Below, in pieces: positions 18,022-25,574 of a stretch of DNA of 58,713 bases. Position 1 is the first letter of the stretch, and each line of letters starts with the position of its first letter. The DNA comes from Comamonadaceae bacterium. GTDB lineage: Bacteria; Pseudomonadota; Gammaproteobacteria; Burkholderiales; Burkholderiaceae_C. Where the stretch lies: NCBI GenBank assembly GCA_013297925.1, contig JAAFJC010000015.1, positions 1 to 58,713 of the forward strand. Direction: 5' to 3'. Under the pieces are notes generated by a model that saw only the letters and a list, made by a program, of their open reading frames with translations, was not told where the DNA came from and did no database searches. The translations under genes were made by a program, and so were the position numbers.

Positions 18022-18815
18022 ATGACCGTCCTAGAAACACGGTTGTCCAAAAATCTCAGCGCTGAAAGCACGGTGAGCATTGAAGTTTTGGGGTTAGAAG
18101 GCAAGGGCTGGTTGCGCATCACCAGCATCATGGTGCCGAATGCACCCTCCATCTCAATTTCGTGCACGTTCTCTGTTTGCGAGCCATCGGCAATCAAGCG
18201 CACTTGCGTGACATCAAGCCCCAAGCCAGCCAAGGACACGGTTGCGGCAACATTCGCATTCTTCGGATACTGCGCGGCAGCTTCGCGCGCAGAAGCTTCA
18301 AAAATCGTGGCACTTTGGCGAGTGAGCGCGAGGGCTTGAAGATCGAATTGTTTTTCTGCAGGCGTGCCGCGCCATGCCATCGGCGGTTTGCGGCCTGTGT
18401 AACGCACAGCGCTTAGACCAGCCTTGCTGGCCGCAGCAATCGCATCGATGCCGCCTATTGCACCCGACAGCAAATGCAGTTGCGCACCACCTTCTTGGGC
18501 AGCATTTTCCAAGGCCTCGGGGAGGCCAAGCTCCGACAAAGCTCCAACTGAGAGCACGGCGCAATCAATGCCCCGCCTCAACGCCGGCAACACATGATCA
18601 TGCAAGGCGCTGTGGCCTGCGCATTCGAGTACGAGCTGCGCATCTTGCGGTACGGTGCTTACAGCCTGAATGCCCGGCGGCAAAGCGACGCTGGTATTGC
18701 GCACCACGACATGGCTGATCTTCACTTGGCTATGCCCAGCCATGCGCTGTACGATGGCTTGGCCAATCGCACCATAGCCGATCAAGCAGACAGGAAGAGC
18801 TGCCAGTTTGCTCAT
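18018..18815 (-). CDS. Aspartate dehydrogenase family protein (NadX-like)
   Basis: 265 residues. The N-terminal Rossmann motif is CLIGYGAIGQAIVQRM; the central LSGAIGGIDAIAAA and the catalytic-domain segments YPKNANVAATVSLAG and HEIEMEGAFGTM are typical of L-aspartate dehydrogenases. The family makes iminoaspartate (NAD synthesis) or acts in amino-acid catabolism. Its place inside an aromatic-degradation operon, overlapping genes on both sides by 4 bp, suggests a catabolic amino or keto acid substrate rather than NAD synthesis; this is inference. Confidence 0.85.
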   Translation of the reverse strand: MSKLAALPVCLIGYGAIGQAIVQRMAGHSQVKISHVVVRNTSVALPPGIQAVSTVPQDAQLVLECAGHSALHDHVLPALRRGIDCAVLSVGALSELGLPEALENAAQEGGAQLHLLSGAIGGIDAIAAASKAGLSAVRYTGRKPPMAWRGTPAEKQFDLQALALTRQSATIFEASAREAAAQYPKNANVAATVSLAGLGLDVTQVRLIADGSQTENVHEIEMEGAFGTMMLVMRNQPLPSNPKTSMLTVLSALRFLDNRVSRTVM

Positions 18816-20548
18816 AATTTTCTCTGCGGACCTGCAAACTTTTCGTTAAACGGACCCCAAGCCTTCATATCCACTTCGAGCACAGTAGGGCCGCGGCCTT
18901 GCAAGGCGGTTTTGAGCTGCGCTTCAATCTGCGCTGGCTCAGTGCTTTTGAAATGCTTGACACCCATACTCGCGCAAAGCAACGCAAAATCTGGTGTGTG
19001 CAAATCAACATAACAATGGCGGCTGCCGTAATCCACGTCTTGGATGTTTTTGATCACGCCATAGCCGCCATCGTTCATCAAAATCACGAGAATATCAGCA
19101 CGCTCTTGCGCAGCGCAGGCCAACTCACCCACGTTGAGCATGAAGCCGCCATCGCCAGCAAGTACTATTGTTTTAATAGCTGCTTGCGCAGTTTTTATGC
19201 CGGCTGCTGGCCTAAATTGCTTATAAGCTTCAGCTGAAACAGCTGCGCCGATGCCCATTTGCAAACCCTGTCCGATGCCGCCGCCCAGCGCATGCACACC
19301 AGCTCGAGGATGACGCAGCACCAGGCTGCGATTGCCCCACATGGTGTTGCTCAAAGTGATGTCGCGCGCCCAGATGCACTGACCTTGCAACACATTTCTC
19401 ACAACACGATTGAGCGCATCCTTTAACTGCACGTAAGCACCTAACGAAGCATCCACCTGAGCCTGTGCCGCCAGTTTGGCAGCGCTGATTTCGGCATGCC
19501 AGCCGCCGTCTGCTCGCCAGCCCTGCAACTCATCTGCAAGCGCATTCAAAGCCAAGCCTGCATCGGCCTCGATGAAAAGTTCGCATTCATAAGCTTGGCT
19601 TTCTACAGCTGGGTTGGCATCAATTCGCCAGCGTCTGCGTGGCAGGGCCAGCTTGTATTTCATGGTCTCGTTGCTGCGCATACGAGAGCCGACGATCAAA
19701 AAGGCATCGCAACGCTGATAAAGCGCACTGCTGGCGCGCTGCAAATTGAATGCGGCCAGTGTTGCCGGATGATCCTCGGCAATCACGCCACGGCCTTGCA
19801 CGGAGGTGACGACGCCGATGCCCAAATCCACCAGTCGCTGTACTGCCGCGCCAGCGCCTCGCGCACCGCCCCCGAGCCAGAGCATGGGGCGCTGGCTGCA
19901 TTTGAAATACGCTGCAAGTTGCTGGATTTTCTCTGCATTTGGCGATTTAGGTGCTATCAATACAGGAGCTTCTTGCGCAGTATTGGCGAAGGCTGGAGGC
20001 TGATTTACACCTAAAAAAGCTTGCTGTACATCAATCGAAATTTCTACGCTCACCGGCCCGCAAGGCGGTGTGAGTGCCAGCTCAGTTGCTCTCTTGAGCA
20101 CATCCCAAGCTTCCTCTGGCGAATGGATTCGAAACGCTCCCTTGCCCACGGCGCGCAACATGCCAAGTTGGTCAGGATGCTCATGAATAAAGCCCCAGTT
20201 TTTATCAATCCATTGCGAATCGATCTGCCCTGTGAGGTGCAAAAGAGGTGTGCCTGCCGTCATGGCTTCCACCAAAGCGCCCGCCGCATTGCCTGAGCCG
20301 GTGCCGGTGCTGGTGACAACGACGCCCAGCGTGCCGCTCACGCGCGCTGCGGCATCAGCCATATTTGCCGCACCAGCCTCGCCCCGCGCTGGCACGAAGC
20401 GAATCTGCCCGAGGCGATGGAAAGCATCAAGGATCGGCATGTTGTGAATCGAGATCACACCAAAAGCCAGGCGCACGCCTTGCGCTTGCAGGAAGCGAGC
20501 GACGATCTCGCCGGTGTTCAAATGATTGACGACACTCACCGCGCTCAT
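18812..20548 (-). CDS. Thiamine diphosphate-dependent enzyme, acetolactate synthase-like
   Basis: 578 residues in the three-domain layout of the POX/ALS family: N-terminal PYR domain, central domain (LWLGGGARGAGAAVQRL) and C-terminal ThDP-binding domain with GDGGFMLNVGEL followed by MNDGGYG. No FAD or regulatory-subunit evidence; the exact reaction (decarboxylase, carboligase or C-C lyase) is unknown. Start at 20548 (MSAVSVVNHLNTGEIVARFL) overlaps the IclR stop as ATGA; the longer frame to 20680 overlaps the regulator gene. Odd feature: two copies of the dispersed repeat lie in frame inside the gene, one encoding AGIKTAQAAIKTIV directly before the ThDP motif, the other NTAQEAPVLIAP in the inter-domain linker. 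Confidence 0.9.
   Translation of the reverse strand: MSAVSVVNHLNTGEIVARFLQAQGVRLAFGVISIHNMPILDAFHRLGQIRFVPARGEAGAANMADAAARVSGTLGVVVTSTGTGSGNAAGALVEAMTAGTPLLHLTGQIDSQWIDKNWGFIHEHPDQLGMLRAVGKGAFRIHSPEEAWDVLKRATELALTPPCGPVSVEISIDVQQAFLGVNQPPAFANTAQEAPVLIAPKSPNAEKIQQLAAYFKCSQRPMLWLGGGARGAGAAVQRLVDLGIGVVTSVQGRGVIAEDHPATLAAFNLQRASSALYQRCDAFLIVGSRMRSNETMKYKLALPRRRWRIDANPAVESQAYECELFIEADAGLALNALADELQGWRADGGWHAEISAAKLAAQAQVDASLGAYVQLKDALNRVVRNVLQGQCIWARDITLSNTMWGNRSLVLRHPRAGVHALGGGIGQGLQMGIGAAVSAEAYKQFRPAAGIKTAQAAIKTIVLAGDGGFMLNVGELACAAQERADILVILMNDGGYGVIKNIQDVDYGSRHCYVDLHTPDFALLCASMGVKHFKSTEPAQIEAQLKTALQGRGPTVLEVDMKAWGPFNEKFAGPQRKL
19163..19220 (+). repeat. Dispersed repeat, copy 2, in frame inside the ThDP-enzyme gene
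   Basis: Core TTTTAATAGCTGCTTGCGCA...TTTATGCCGGCTGC TGGCCTAAATTGC matches the intergenic copies base for base over much of its length. In the gene (minus strand) it encodes AAGIKTAQAAIKTIV just upstream of the GDGGF motif, in what is a short variable loop in ALS-type proteins. Confidence 0.85.
19952..19990 (+). repeat. Dispersed repeat, partial copy 3, inside the ThDP-enzyme gene
   Basis: TGCTATCAATACAGGAGCTT CTTGCGCAGTATTGGCG resembles the first two thirds of the repeat (GCTAT...TAGC.GCTTGCGCAGTATT) but lacks the TATGCCGGC end. It encodes NTAQEAPVLIA in the linker between the PYR and central domains. More degenerate than copy 2. Confidence 0.55.
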
Positions 20549-21366
20549 GTACGCACACCCGCGCTGTGCTGCAAGCGCCATGTGAGCATGTGCGCCGCCT
20601 CGCGCACTTGCATGAGCAGCGTAGGCATTTTGTCTTCCGGAATCTTTGAAGACAACACCGTCACGCTGATTGCGGCGCACACTTGTTTATCGCTGTTAAA
20701 CACAGGCGCTGCGATTGTAGAAATGCCGCTCTCAAAGCCGCCTTGGCTGATCGCAATGCCTTCCTTGGCCGCTTCCTCAATCACTTTTTTGAGTGCCGCA
20801 GGTGTGGTGGGCGTGAGCGCTGTGTAGCTCTTCATCGGGTGATGGGCATAGAGCTGAGTAATATCTTGCAAGCTCAAGTCCGCCATCAGCACACGGCCAA
20901 GCACGGTGGCATGCGCTGGCAAGCGCGCGCCCACTTGAATCGCATGAAAAGTGGCAAAGCGCCCGAGCGCCTTGGCCACAAACACCACATCACGGCCATC
21001 GCGCACCACGATGTGTGAAGAGTGGCCACACGCATCAGATAAAGATTCAATGACCGGCTTGCCTTGCTCGGTGAGCTCCATAGAAGATAAAAACTCAAAG
21101 CCCAAGCGCAGCACAGCTACGCCCAAGCGATAGCTCGGATGCGTGCCTTGTTCACCCACTTTATCAAGGTAGCCCGCATGCTCCAGAGTTTGCAACATAC
21201 GAAACACGCTCGCACGCGGCAACCCAGCCATCTTGGCCAGCTGCGCACCAGACAGCACACGCCGCTCATGTGTGAAATAGCTCAAGATCTCCAAACCGCG
21301 CGCTAGCGCAGGCACGGTGTAGCGTGTAGCGCCGTTTTCGTTGGGTTTTTCGAGCGATTCTTTCAT
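20545..21366 (-). CDS. IclR-family transcriptional regulator
   Basis: 273 residues. An N-terminal winged helix-turn-helix (about 15-80: ARGLEILSYF, LSGAQLAKMAGLPRASVFRML) is followed by the IclR effector-binding domain (about 90-260: FVAKALGRFA, HATVLGRVLMA, AISVTVLSSKIPED). IclR proteins regulate aromatic and carboxylic acid catabolism and often recognise a pathway intermediate. A GTG at 21375 overlaps the upstream stop, but the ATG at 21366 has AAGG 8 nt before it and is preferred. Lying within the operon it probably controls, its likely target is the divergent promoter region 23604-23745. Confidence 0.93.
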   Translation of the reverse strand: MKESLEKPNENGATRYTVPALARGLEILSYFTHERRVLSGAQLAKMAGLPRASVFRMLQTLEHAGYLDKVGEQGTHPSYRLGVAVLRLGFEFLSSMELTEQGKPVIESLSDACGHSSHIVVRDGRDVVFVAKALGRFATFHAIQVGARLPAHATVLGRVLMADLSLQDITQLYAHHPMKSYTALTPTTPAALKKVIEEAAKEGIAISQGGFESGISTIAAPVFNSDKQVCAAISVTVLSSKIPEDKMPTLLMQVREAAHMLTWRLQHSAGVRT

Positions 21367-21371
21367 GTTGA

Positions 21372-22226
21372 TCACCTTGAACTCTTAAAAATTTCTGAAA
21401 CAGCTTGTGGCGCTTGCAGCGCGCAGAGATGACCTGCGGTGGGTAAATCAGTGTATGCCGCTTGGATAAATTTTGCTAAGTCTTGGCATGCAGCAGGAGG
21501 CGTGATCACATCTTGATCCCCGCAAGCTACTCTGATCGGCGCATTGCTGGCGCTCTTGAAAGCTTGAAGATCCGAGCGAATATCTGCTGTGCTGAGCATG
21601 TACGTGGCCTGCGTGTAGCCGCCTTCGTTCAAGCAACTCATCATATGCGTTGCGAGTTGAATCTGCTCAGTATCTGCTTGAGGTGAGAGCAGACGCGGTG
21701 CGCGCTGCTCGGCCATTTTTTGCAAACCCAGCTGCGCCATCGCTTGCAAACGCTCATCGCGCTTTTTCTCGCGCACCTCAAGAGGCGCAGTGCCATAACC
21801 TTGCGCGGGCGAGAGCAAGGTAAGCGCTTTGACGCGCTGAGGCTGCAAACGCGCTGCGCTCGCGGCCATGATGCAGCCCAGCGAATGCCCCGCTAAATGC
21901 ACCTCTTTGATCTGCAGGGCATCCAACCAAGCCCAGAGCACATGTGCGTAGTCTGCTGCGGCAGGCTCGGCCATTTTCAGAGGCGAGCTGTCAGCATAGC
22001 CGGGCGCATCCCAAGCGAGTACATGGCCTAAGCTCGTCTGCGAGAGTTGATGGAGCCAACTTCCTGAGCCCGAACCAATTCCGTGAAGTAAAACGATGGG
22101 AATTAAATGTGATCTGACCCCATTTAATTTGACCCCATTTAATTCTCTGTACCTAACGAATCCTCGAAACGGCAGAGCCACGCCTTGTGTTGGCATCTCT
22201 TGCATGCGTTCGAGCAGGGTGCCCAT
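21372..22226 (-). CDS. Alpha/beta hydrolase
   Basis: 284 residues. VLLHGIGSGSGSW forms the oxyanion-hole segment, GHSLGCIMA the nucleophile elbow (Ser), GDQDVITPP the acid strand and TAGHLCALQAP the catalytic His. In meta-cleavage pathways such enzymes hydrolyse ring-opened C-C bonds or enol-lactones; here the substrate is unknown. Odd feature: residues about 28-42 (LNGVKLNGVRSH) are encoded by a duplicated AATTAAATGGGGTCA repeat at 22101-22145, in frame and near the N-terminus before the first core strand. It overlaps neither neighbour but lies 1 bp after the cupin stop. Confidence 0.88.
   Translation of the reverse strand: MGTLLERMQEMPTQGVALPFRGFVRYRELNGVKLNGVRSHLIPIVLLHGIGSGSGSWLHQLSQTSLGHVLAWDAPGYADSSPLKMAEPAAADYAHVLWAWLDALQIKEVHLAGHSLGCIMAASAARLQPQRVKALTLLSPAQGYGTAPLEVREKKRDERLQAMAQLGLQKMAEQRAPRLLSPQADTEQIQLATHMMSCLNEGGYTQATYMLSTADIRSDLQAFKSASNAPIRVACGDQDVITPPAACQDLAKFIQAAYTDLPTAGHLCALQAPQAVSEIFKSSR
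22101..22145. repeat. GGGGTCA-type repeat, tandem, inside the alpha/beta hydrolase gene
   Basis: On the minus strand this reads AATTAAATGGGGTCA followed by AATTAAATGGGGTCAGATCACATTTAATT, i.e. two tandem units, the second followed by the inverted ATTTAATT. The unit resembles the TGGGGTCAGA-type REP sequences associated in many proteobacteria with REP-associated (Y1/IS200-like) transposases. No transposase gene is nearby. The insertion keeps the hydrolase reading frame. Confidence 0.75.
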
Positions 22227-22227
22227 T

Positions 22228-22827
22228 TCAACGCTTCAACTGAGACAAAGGCGAGCCGGGTGGATAGACCGGGCGGATCGGCGTGGGGCTGCCGAGCATG
22301 ACGCACATCAGCGCATCTTCATCGCCGATGTTGATTTCTTCGCGGTACACCCCGGGCGGCACGCTCACTAGATCGCGTTCTTTCAGCACGGTTTCCCAGC
22401 GGTCTGTGACTGCACCTTGCGCATCGCGCTTTTCGCAAATCACTTTGAGCGTACCGCGCAGCATGAAGAAAATTTCTTCCACATCGTAATGAATATGACT
22501 GGGGCCTTCGTGTTTGGCGGGGATCACCATGGTGGAGAAGGTGAAGTGGCCAGCGGGCACGGTGTTCATATCATTCGTTACACCCGCGCCGCCGGTGCCA
22601 ACGTAGCGCATTTGTGCGCGGCGGTATTTCGGGTCGTAGTCCGCTTGAAATTTGAGCGTATTCCAGTCGTAGCTGCGTGTCGCAAAGCGTGCCACACGAG
22701 ATTCCAGCCATTGCTCAAAGTTTTGCCCGGGCGCGGGAAGCATGCCTTGCTGAATCTCGCTTTCTGCGGGAATTGCGGCGTCAAGCAGGCCGCGTTCGTT
22801 GAATGTTGAATCGTTTGCTGCTTGCAT
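22228..22827 (-). CDS. Cupin-domain protein, probable metal-dependent oxygenase or sugar/aromatic-binding cupin
   Basis: 199 residues. A single cupin barrel (about 80-180) is evident from HEGPSHIHYDVEEIFFMLRGTLKVIC (first cupin motif: two His and Glu) and VSVPPGVYREEINIGDEDAL (second motif, with the usual His replaced by Tyr/Arg surroundings). The N-terminal ~75 residues have no recognisable domain. Start at 22827 (MQAANDST), since the longer frame overlaps the SDR gene. In the operon it sits between SDR and hydrolase with 1-8 bp gaps, so it is surely co-expressed; it might be a ring-cleavage or isomerising enzyme, but this is not shown by sequence. Confidence 0.8.
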   Translation of the reverse strand: MQAANDSTFNERGLLDAAIPAESEIQQGMLPAPGQNFEQWLESRVARFATRSYDWNTLKFQADYDPKYRRAQMRYVGTGGAGVTNDMNTVPAGHFTFSTMVIPAKHEGPSHIHYDVEEIFFMLRGTLKVICEKRDAQGAVTDRWETVLKERDLVSVPPGVYREEINIGDEDALMCVMLGSPTPIRPVYPPGSPLSQLKR

Positions 22828-22835
22828 TTTTTGCC

Positions 22836-23603
22836 CTAGTTCATCACATAGCCGCCATTGACTGGCAGCACTTGCCCCGTCACAAAACCCGCGCCAGCGC
22901 TCAAGAAAAAGAGCGCAGCGTCGGTGCAATCACTGGGCTGCTGTTCGCGCTTGATGGCCCGGCCTTCTAAATACTGATCATGCCGAGCCTGCGGCACATA
23001 CTCAGTGGATTCACTCACCACGAGGCCAGGCGCAATCGCATTTACACTGATGCCATCCGCGCCCAGCTCTCGCGCCATGCTGCGCGTCATGCTGATCACC
23101 GCGCCTTTGCTGGCTACATAAGCGATCAAACGCGGTGCACCCCACAGCGCCGTATCCGATGCAATGTTGAGCACACTGGCCGCGCTGCCGTTAGATGCGG
23201 CGGCTTTCAAATATGGATGCGCAGCATTCGTCACCAGCCATACGCCTTTGATATTGACCTGCATCACGCGGTCAAACATATCTTCCTCAATCTCGCCCAA
23301 CACCCGGCCGCCAGAATTCGTGATCGCAGCGTTGTTGATCAAGCCATCGAGCCCGCCCAGCCACTGCACAGCCTCTTGCATGCCGGCCTGCACAGACAAT
23401 TTGCTCGCCACATCCATCACCACAAAATGCGCCGCCGCGCCCAGCTCAGCCGCTAAAGCTTGGCCGCGCTCAGCAGCCACATCTGCGAGCACCACCTTGG
23501 CGCCCGCCTGCACGCAAGAGCGCGCAAACGCCTCGCCCAAGCCACGCGCAGCGCCCGTGATGAGCACGCGTCGCTGCTGCAAAAGCTTCTGAGAGGAAGT
23601 CAT
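22836..23603 (-). CDS. Short-chain dehydrogenase/reductase (classical SDR)
   Basis: 255 residues with all classical SDR hallmarks: TGAARGLGEAFA (cofactor glycine motif), LINNAA, catalytic Ser in NIASDTALWG, YVASK (Tyr and Lys), and VNAIAPGLV. DVAAERG at the end of beta-2 has an acidic residue, favouring NAD(H). First gene of the minus-strand catabolic operon, divergent from another SDR gene across a 142 bp spacer. Likely oxidises an alcohol or dihydrodiol intermediate; if the Rieske enzyme makes a cis-dihydrodiol this SDR would be the natural next step (inference). Confidence 0.92.
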   Translation of the reverse strand: MTSSQKLLQQRRVLITGAARGLGEAFARSCVQAGAKVVLADVAAERGQALAAELGAAAHFVVMDVASKLSVQAGMQEAVQWLGGLDGLINNAAITNSGGRVLGEIEEDMFDRVMQVNIKGVWLVTNAAHPYLKAAASNGSAASVLNIASDTALWGAPRLIAYVASKGAVISMTRSMARELGADGISVNAIAPGLVVSESTEYVPQARHDQYLEGRAIKREQQPSDCTDAALFFLSAGAGFVTGQVLPVNGGYVMN

Positions 23604-23745
23604 ATTTACGTCTTACAAAAGAAACGTTGATTCGCTAATGATCAATTATCGCAGATCGTGGCAAAATCTCAAGAGGTGATACGCAAACGGATGAGCCTGT
23701 TTATGATCAGATCACCAAATATTGACACAAGGCAAGGAAATCATC
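23604..23745. promoter_or_regulatory. Divergent control region between two SDR genes
   Basis: This 142 bp spacer must hold promoters for the minus-strand catabolic operon and the plus-strand SDR. It contains TGATCA-like dyads (around 23639 and 23706: TATGATCAGATCACC), candidates for the IclR-type operator. AAGGAA at 23732-23737 is the Shine-Dalgarno of the plus-strand SDR. No confident sigma-70 boxes. Confidence 0.4.
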
Positions 23746-24570
23746 ATGGACATGGGTATTGCGGGCCGTTGGGCCTTGGTCGGCGGCGCCAGCAAAGGGC
23801 TGGGTTTTGGCTGCGCGGCGGCGCTCGCCATGGAAGGCGTGAACGTGGTGATGGTCTCGCGTGGGCGCGAAGTGCTGGAAGCATCCGCTATAAAAATCAG
23901 AGCGCTTTGCGCAGATTCTATGCCGGCCAACAGCCTAAAAGGCACTAAAAATGTGCCTGAAATCCTCACCGTGGCGGCAGACATCACCACCAGCGAAGGG
24001 CGCACCGCCATCTTCGCCCTGCGCAAAGACTTCGACATCGTCGTCACCAACGCCGGCGGCCCACCCGCAGGAGATTTCCGCACTTGGGAGCGAGATACTT
24101 GGCTGGCTGCGCTGGATGCCAACATGCTCACCCCGATTGAGCTGATCAAAGCCACAGTTGATGGCATGGCCGCGCGTGGCTTTGGCCGCATTGTGAACAT
24201 CACCAGCAGCGCCGTGAAATCGCCCATTGATATCTTGGGCTTGTCAAACGGCGCACGCAGCGGCCTCACAGGCTTCGTCGCAGGCGTGGCGCGCTCCAGC
24301 CTAGCCGCCAAGGGTGTGACGATCAACAATCTCTTGCCCGGCATCTTCGATACTGACCGCCTCGCCAGCAATTTCGCCACTCAGGCTGCCAAAGCTGGTA
24401 AACCCGTGGAAGAGGTAAAGGCCGCCCGCATCGCCGCTTTGCCCGGCAAGCGTCTGGGTAACGCCGAAGAGTTCGGCAAAACCTGCGCATTCCTGTGCAG
24501 CCAGCATGCCGGCTACATCAATGGCCAAAACATCTTGATCGATGGCGGCAGCTTTCCAGGCACTTTCTAA
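23746..24570 (+). CDS. Atypical SDR-family oxidoreductase (catalytic Tyr/Lys replaced)
   Basis: 274 residues. The cofactor motif GGASKGLGFGCAAAL, NAGGPPAG and C-terminal NGQNILIDGG are SDR-like, but the active-site stretch reads ITSSAVKSPIDILGLSNGAR: where classical enzymes have YxxxK there are SN and R, as in a known atypical SDR subgroup. Start 23746 is set by AAGGAA. An insert of about 20 residues at ~53-74 (AIKIRALCADSMPANSLKG) is encoded by a copy of the dispersed repeat at 23886-23945. Divergent from the catabolic operon and probably co-regulated. Confidence 0.88.
   Translation: MDMGIAGRWALVGGASKGLGFGCAAALAMEGVNVVMVSRGREVLEASAIKIRALCADSMPANSLKGTKNVPEILTVAADITTSEGRTAIFALRKDFDIVVTNAGGPPAGDFRTWERDTWLAALDANMLTPIELIKATVDGMAARGFGRIVNITSSAVKSPIDILGLSNGARSGLTGFVAGVARSSLAAKGVTINNLLPGIFDTDRLASNFATQAAKAGKPVEEVKAARIAALPGKRLGNAEEFGKTCAFLCSQHAGYINGQNILIDGGSFPGTF
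23886..23945 (+). repeat. Dispersed repeat, copy 4, in frame inside the atypical SDR gene
   Basis: CGCTATAAAAATCAG AGCGCTTTGCGCAGATTCTA TGCCGGCCAACAGCCTAAAA shares the GCGCTTTGCGCAGATTCTATGCCGGC core exactly with the intergenic copy at 40901-40957. It encodes about 20 residues in frame between the second beta-strand and the DIT motif of the SDR fold. Confidence 0.88.
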
Positions 24571-24672
24571 TCAGTGCAATGGTGTTTTTCATACATCGGT
24601 AGGCACTAAGTCGTCAAAAGCTAACCTTTCGTCGACATTCGTTGTGGAAGAAAGTTAATTTTCATGCGGTTG

Positions 24673-24687
24673 TGGCACATTAGCTGC
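24673..24687 (+). promoter_or_regulatory. Possible sigma-54 (-24/-12) promoter before the LOV gene
   Basis: TGGCACATTAGCTGC matches the sigma-54 consensus TGGCAC-N5-TTGC with one mismatch and correct spacing. It lies 19 bp before the ATG at 24706, which would leave a very short leader, and inside the gene if the upstream ATG at 24664 is used. Low confidence. Confidence 0.25.
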
Positions 24688-24705
24688 AACAAGCGAGATA
24701 CAAGC

Positions 24706-25557
24706 ATGCTCCACAACACGCCCTTACCGATTGCCGTCACCAGCAGCATCACGCAGCCGGGAGACTTCTTGGAGCTATCCCTGCTCAATGCTTGGCTGGA
24801 TGTGGCCGATGCGGGTCTGGTGGTGCTCGACAGCGACAACCAAGTCGTGATGATCAATGCCAGCGCCAGCACCATGCTTTCGCTACAAGCCGCGCAAACG
24901 ATCGGCCAGCCGATCAAGCGCGCCATGGCGAATGTCGAGCGTTGGCCCCAAGTCATAGAGTGGCTTGATCATGCCGGCAGCCATGCGCAGCTGCAAGTGA
25001 TCGTTCGGCCGCTGGAGCAGGCATCCGGCGAAAGCTTCAAGCATGCCTTGCTCAAGCTCAGCCGAATCCAGCTACACGGGCAGGTCTGGCGCGTGTTAGC
25101 GCTCAGCGATGTATCGGATCTGGTCAATGCGCAGCAGATGGTGGAGGCCAATCGCCGGCAATGGCAGGCGCTCAATGCAGGTGTGGTGATTACAGATGCA
25201 ACCCAGCCAGATTTGCCCATCGTCTTTGTCAACAGCACCTTTGAGGCCATGTCGGGCTATAGCGCACAAGAGACCCTAGGGCGCAATTGCCGCTTTCTGC
25301 AAGGCAACGACACCGATCAGAGCGGCTTGCAAATCATACGCCGAGCCCTGATCGCAAAAACCAATGGCTACGCCGTGCTGCGCAATTACCGCAAGGATGG
25401 CAGCTTGTTCTACAACGAGCTCTTCATCTCTCCGGTGCGCAACGAAGCAGGCATCGTGACACACTTCGTTGGCATTCAGCACATGCGCGATGAGCGCTAC
25501 CGCGATGAGCCGGGCTTGTTGGGCGAGCAAGCTGTCGCAAAATTCAGCGCTTACTGA
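24706..25557 (+). CDS. PAS-LOV blue-light photoreceptor protein
   Basis: 283 residues. An N-terminal PAS domain (about 28-135) precedes a LOV domain (about 155-262). The flavin-binding photocycle motif GRNCRFLQG is intact with the photoactive cysteine at C195; FVNSTFEAMSGYSAQETLG before it and NYRKDGSLFYNELF/ISPVRNEAG after it match LOV signatures. No kinase, GGDEF or HTH output is attached, so the signal must pass to a partner protein. Family knowledge: blue light forms a Cys-FMN adduct that rearranges the domain. Neighbours are a winged-helix-like protein, a small GTPase and three roadblock proteins in one transcript. An alternative start at 24664 would add 14 residues; neither has a strong Shine-Dalgarno. 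Confidence 0.93.
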   Translation: MLHNTPLPIAVTSSITQPGDFLELSLLNAWLDVADAGLVVLDSDNQVVMINASASTMLSLQAAQTIGQPIKRAMANVERWPQVIEWLDHAGSHAQLQVIVRPLEQASGESFKHALLKLSRIQLHGQVWRVLALSDVSDLVNAQQMVEANRRQWQALNAGVVITDATQPDLPIVFVNSTFEAMSGYSAQETLGRNCRFLQGNDTDQSGLQIIRRALIAKTNGYAVLRNYRKDGSLFYNELFISPVRNEAGIVTHFVGIQHMRDERYRDEPGLLGEQAVAKFSAY

Positions 25558-25574
25558 GCCAGCAGCGATAGTCT

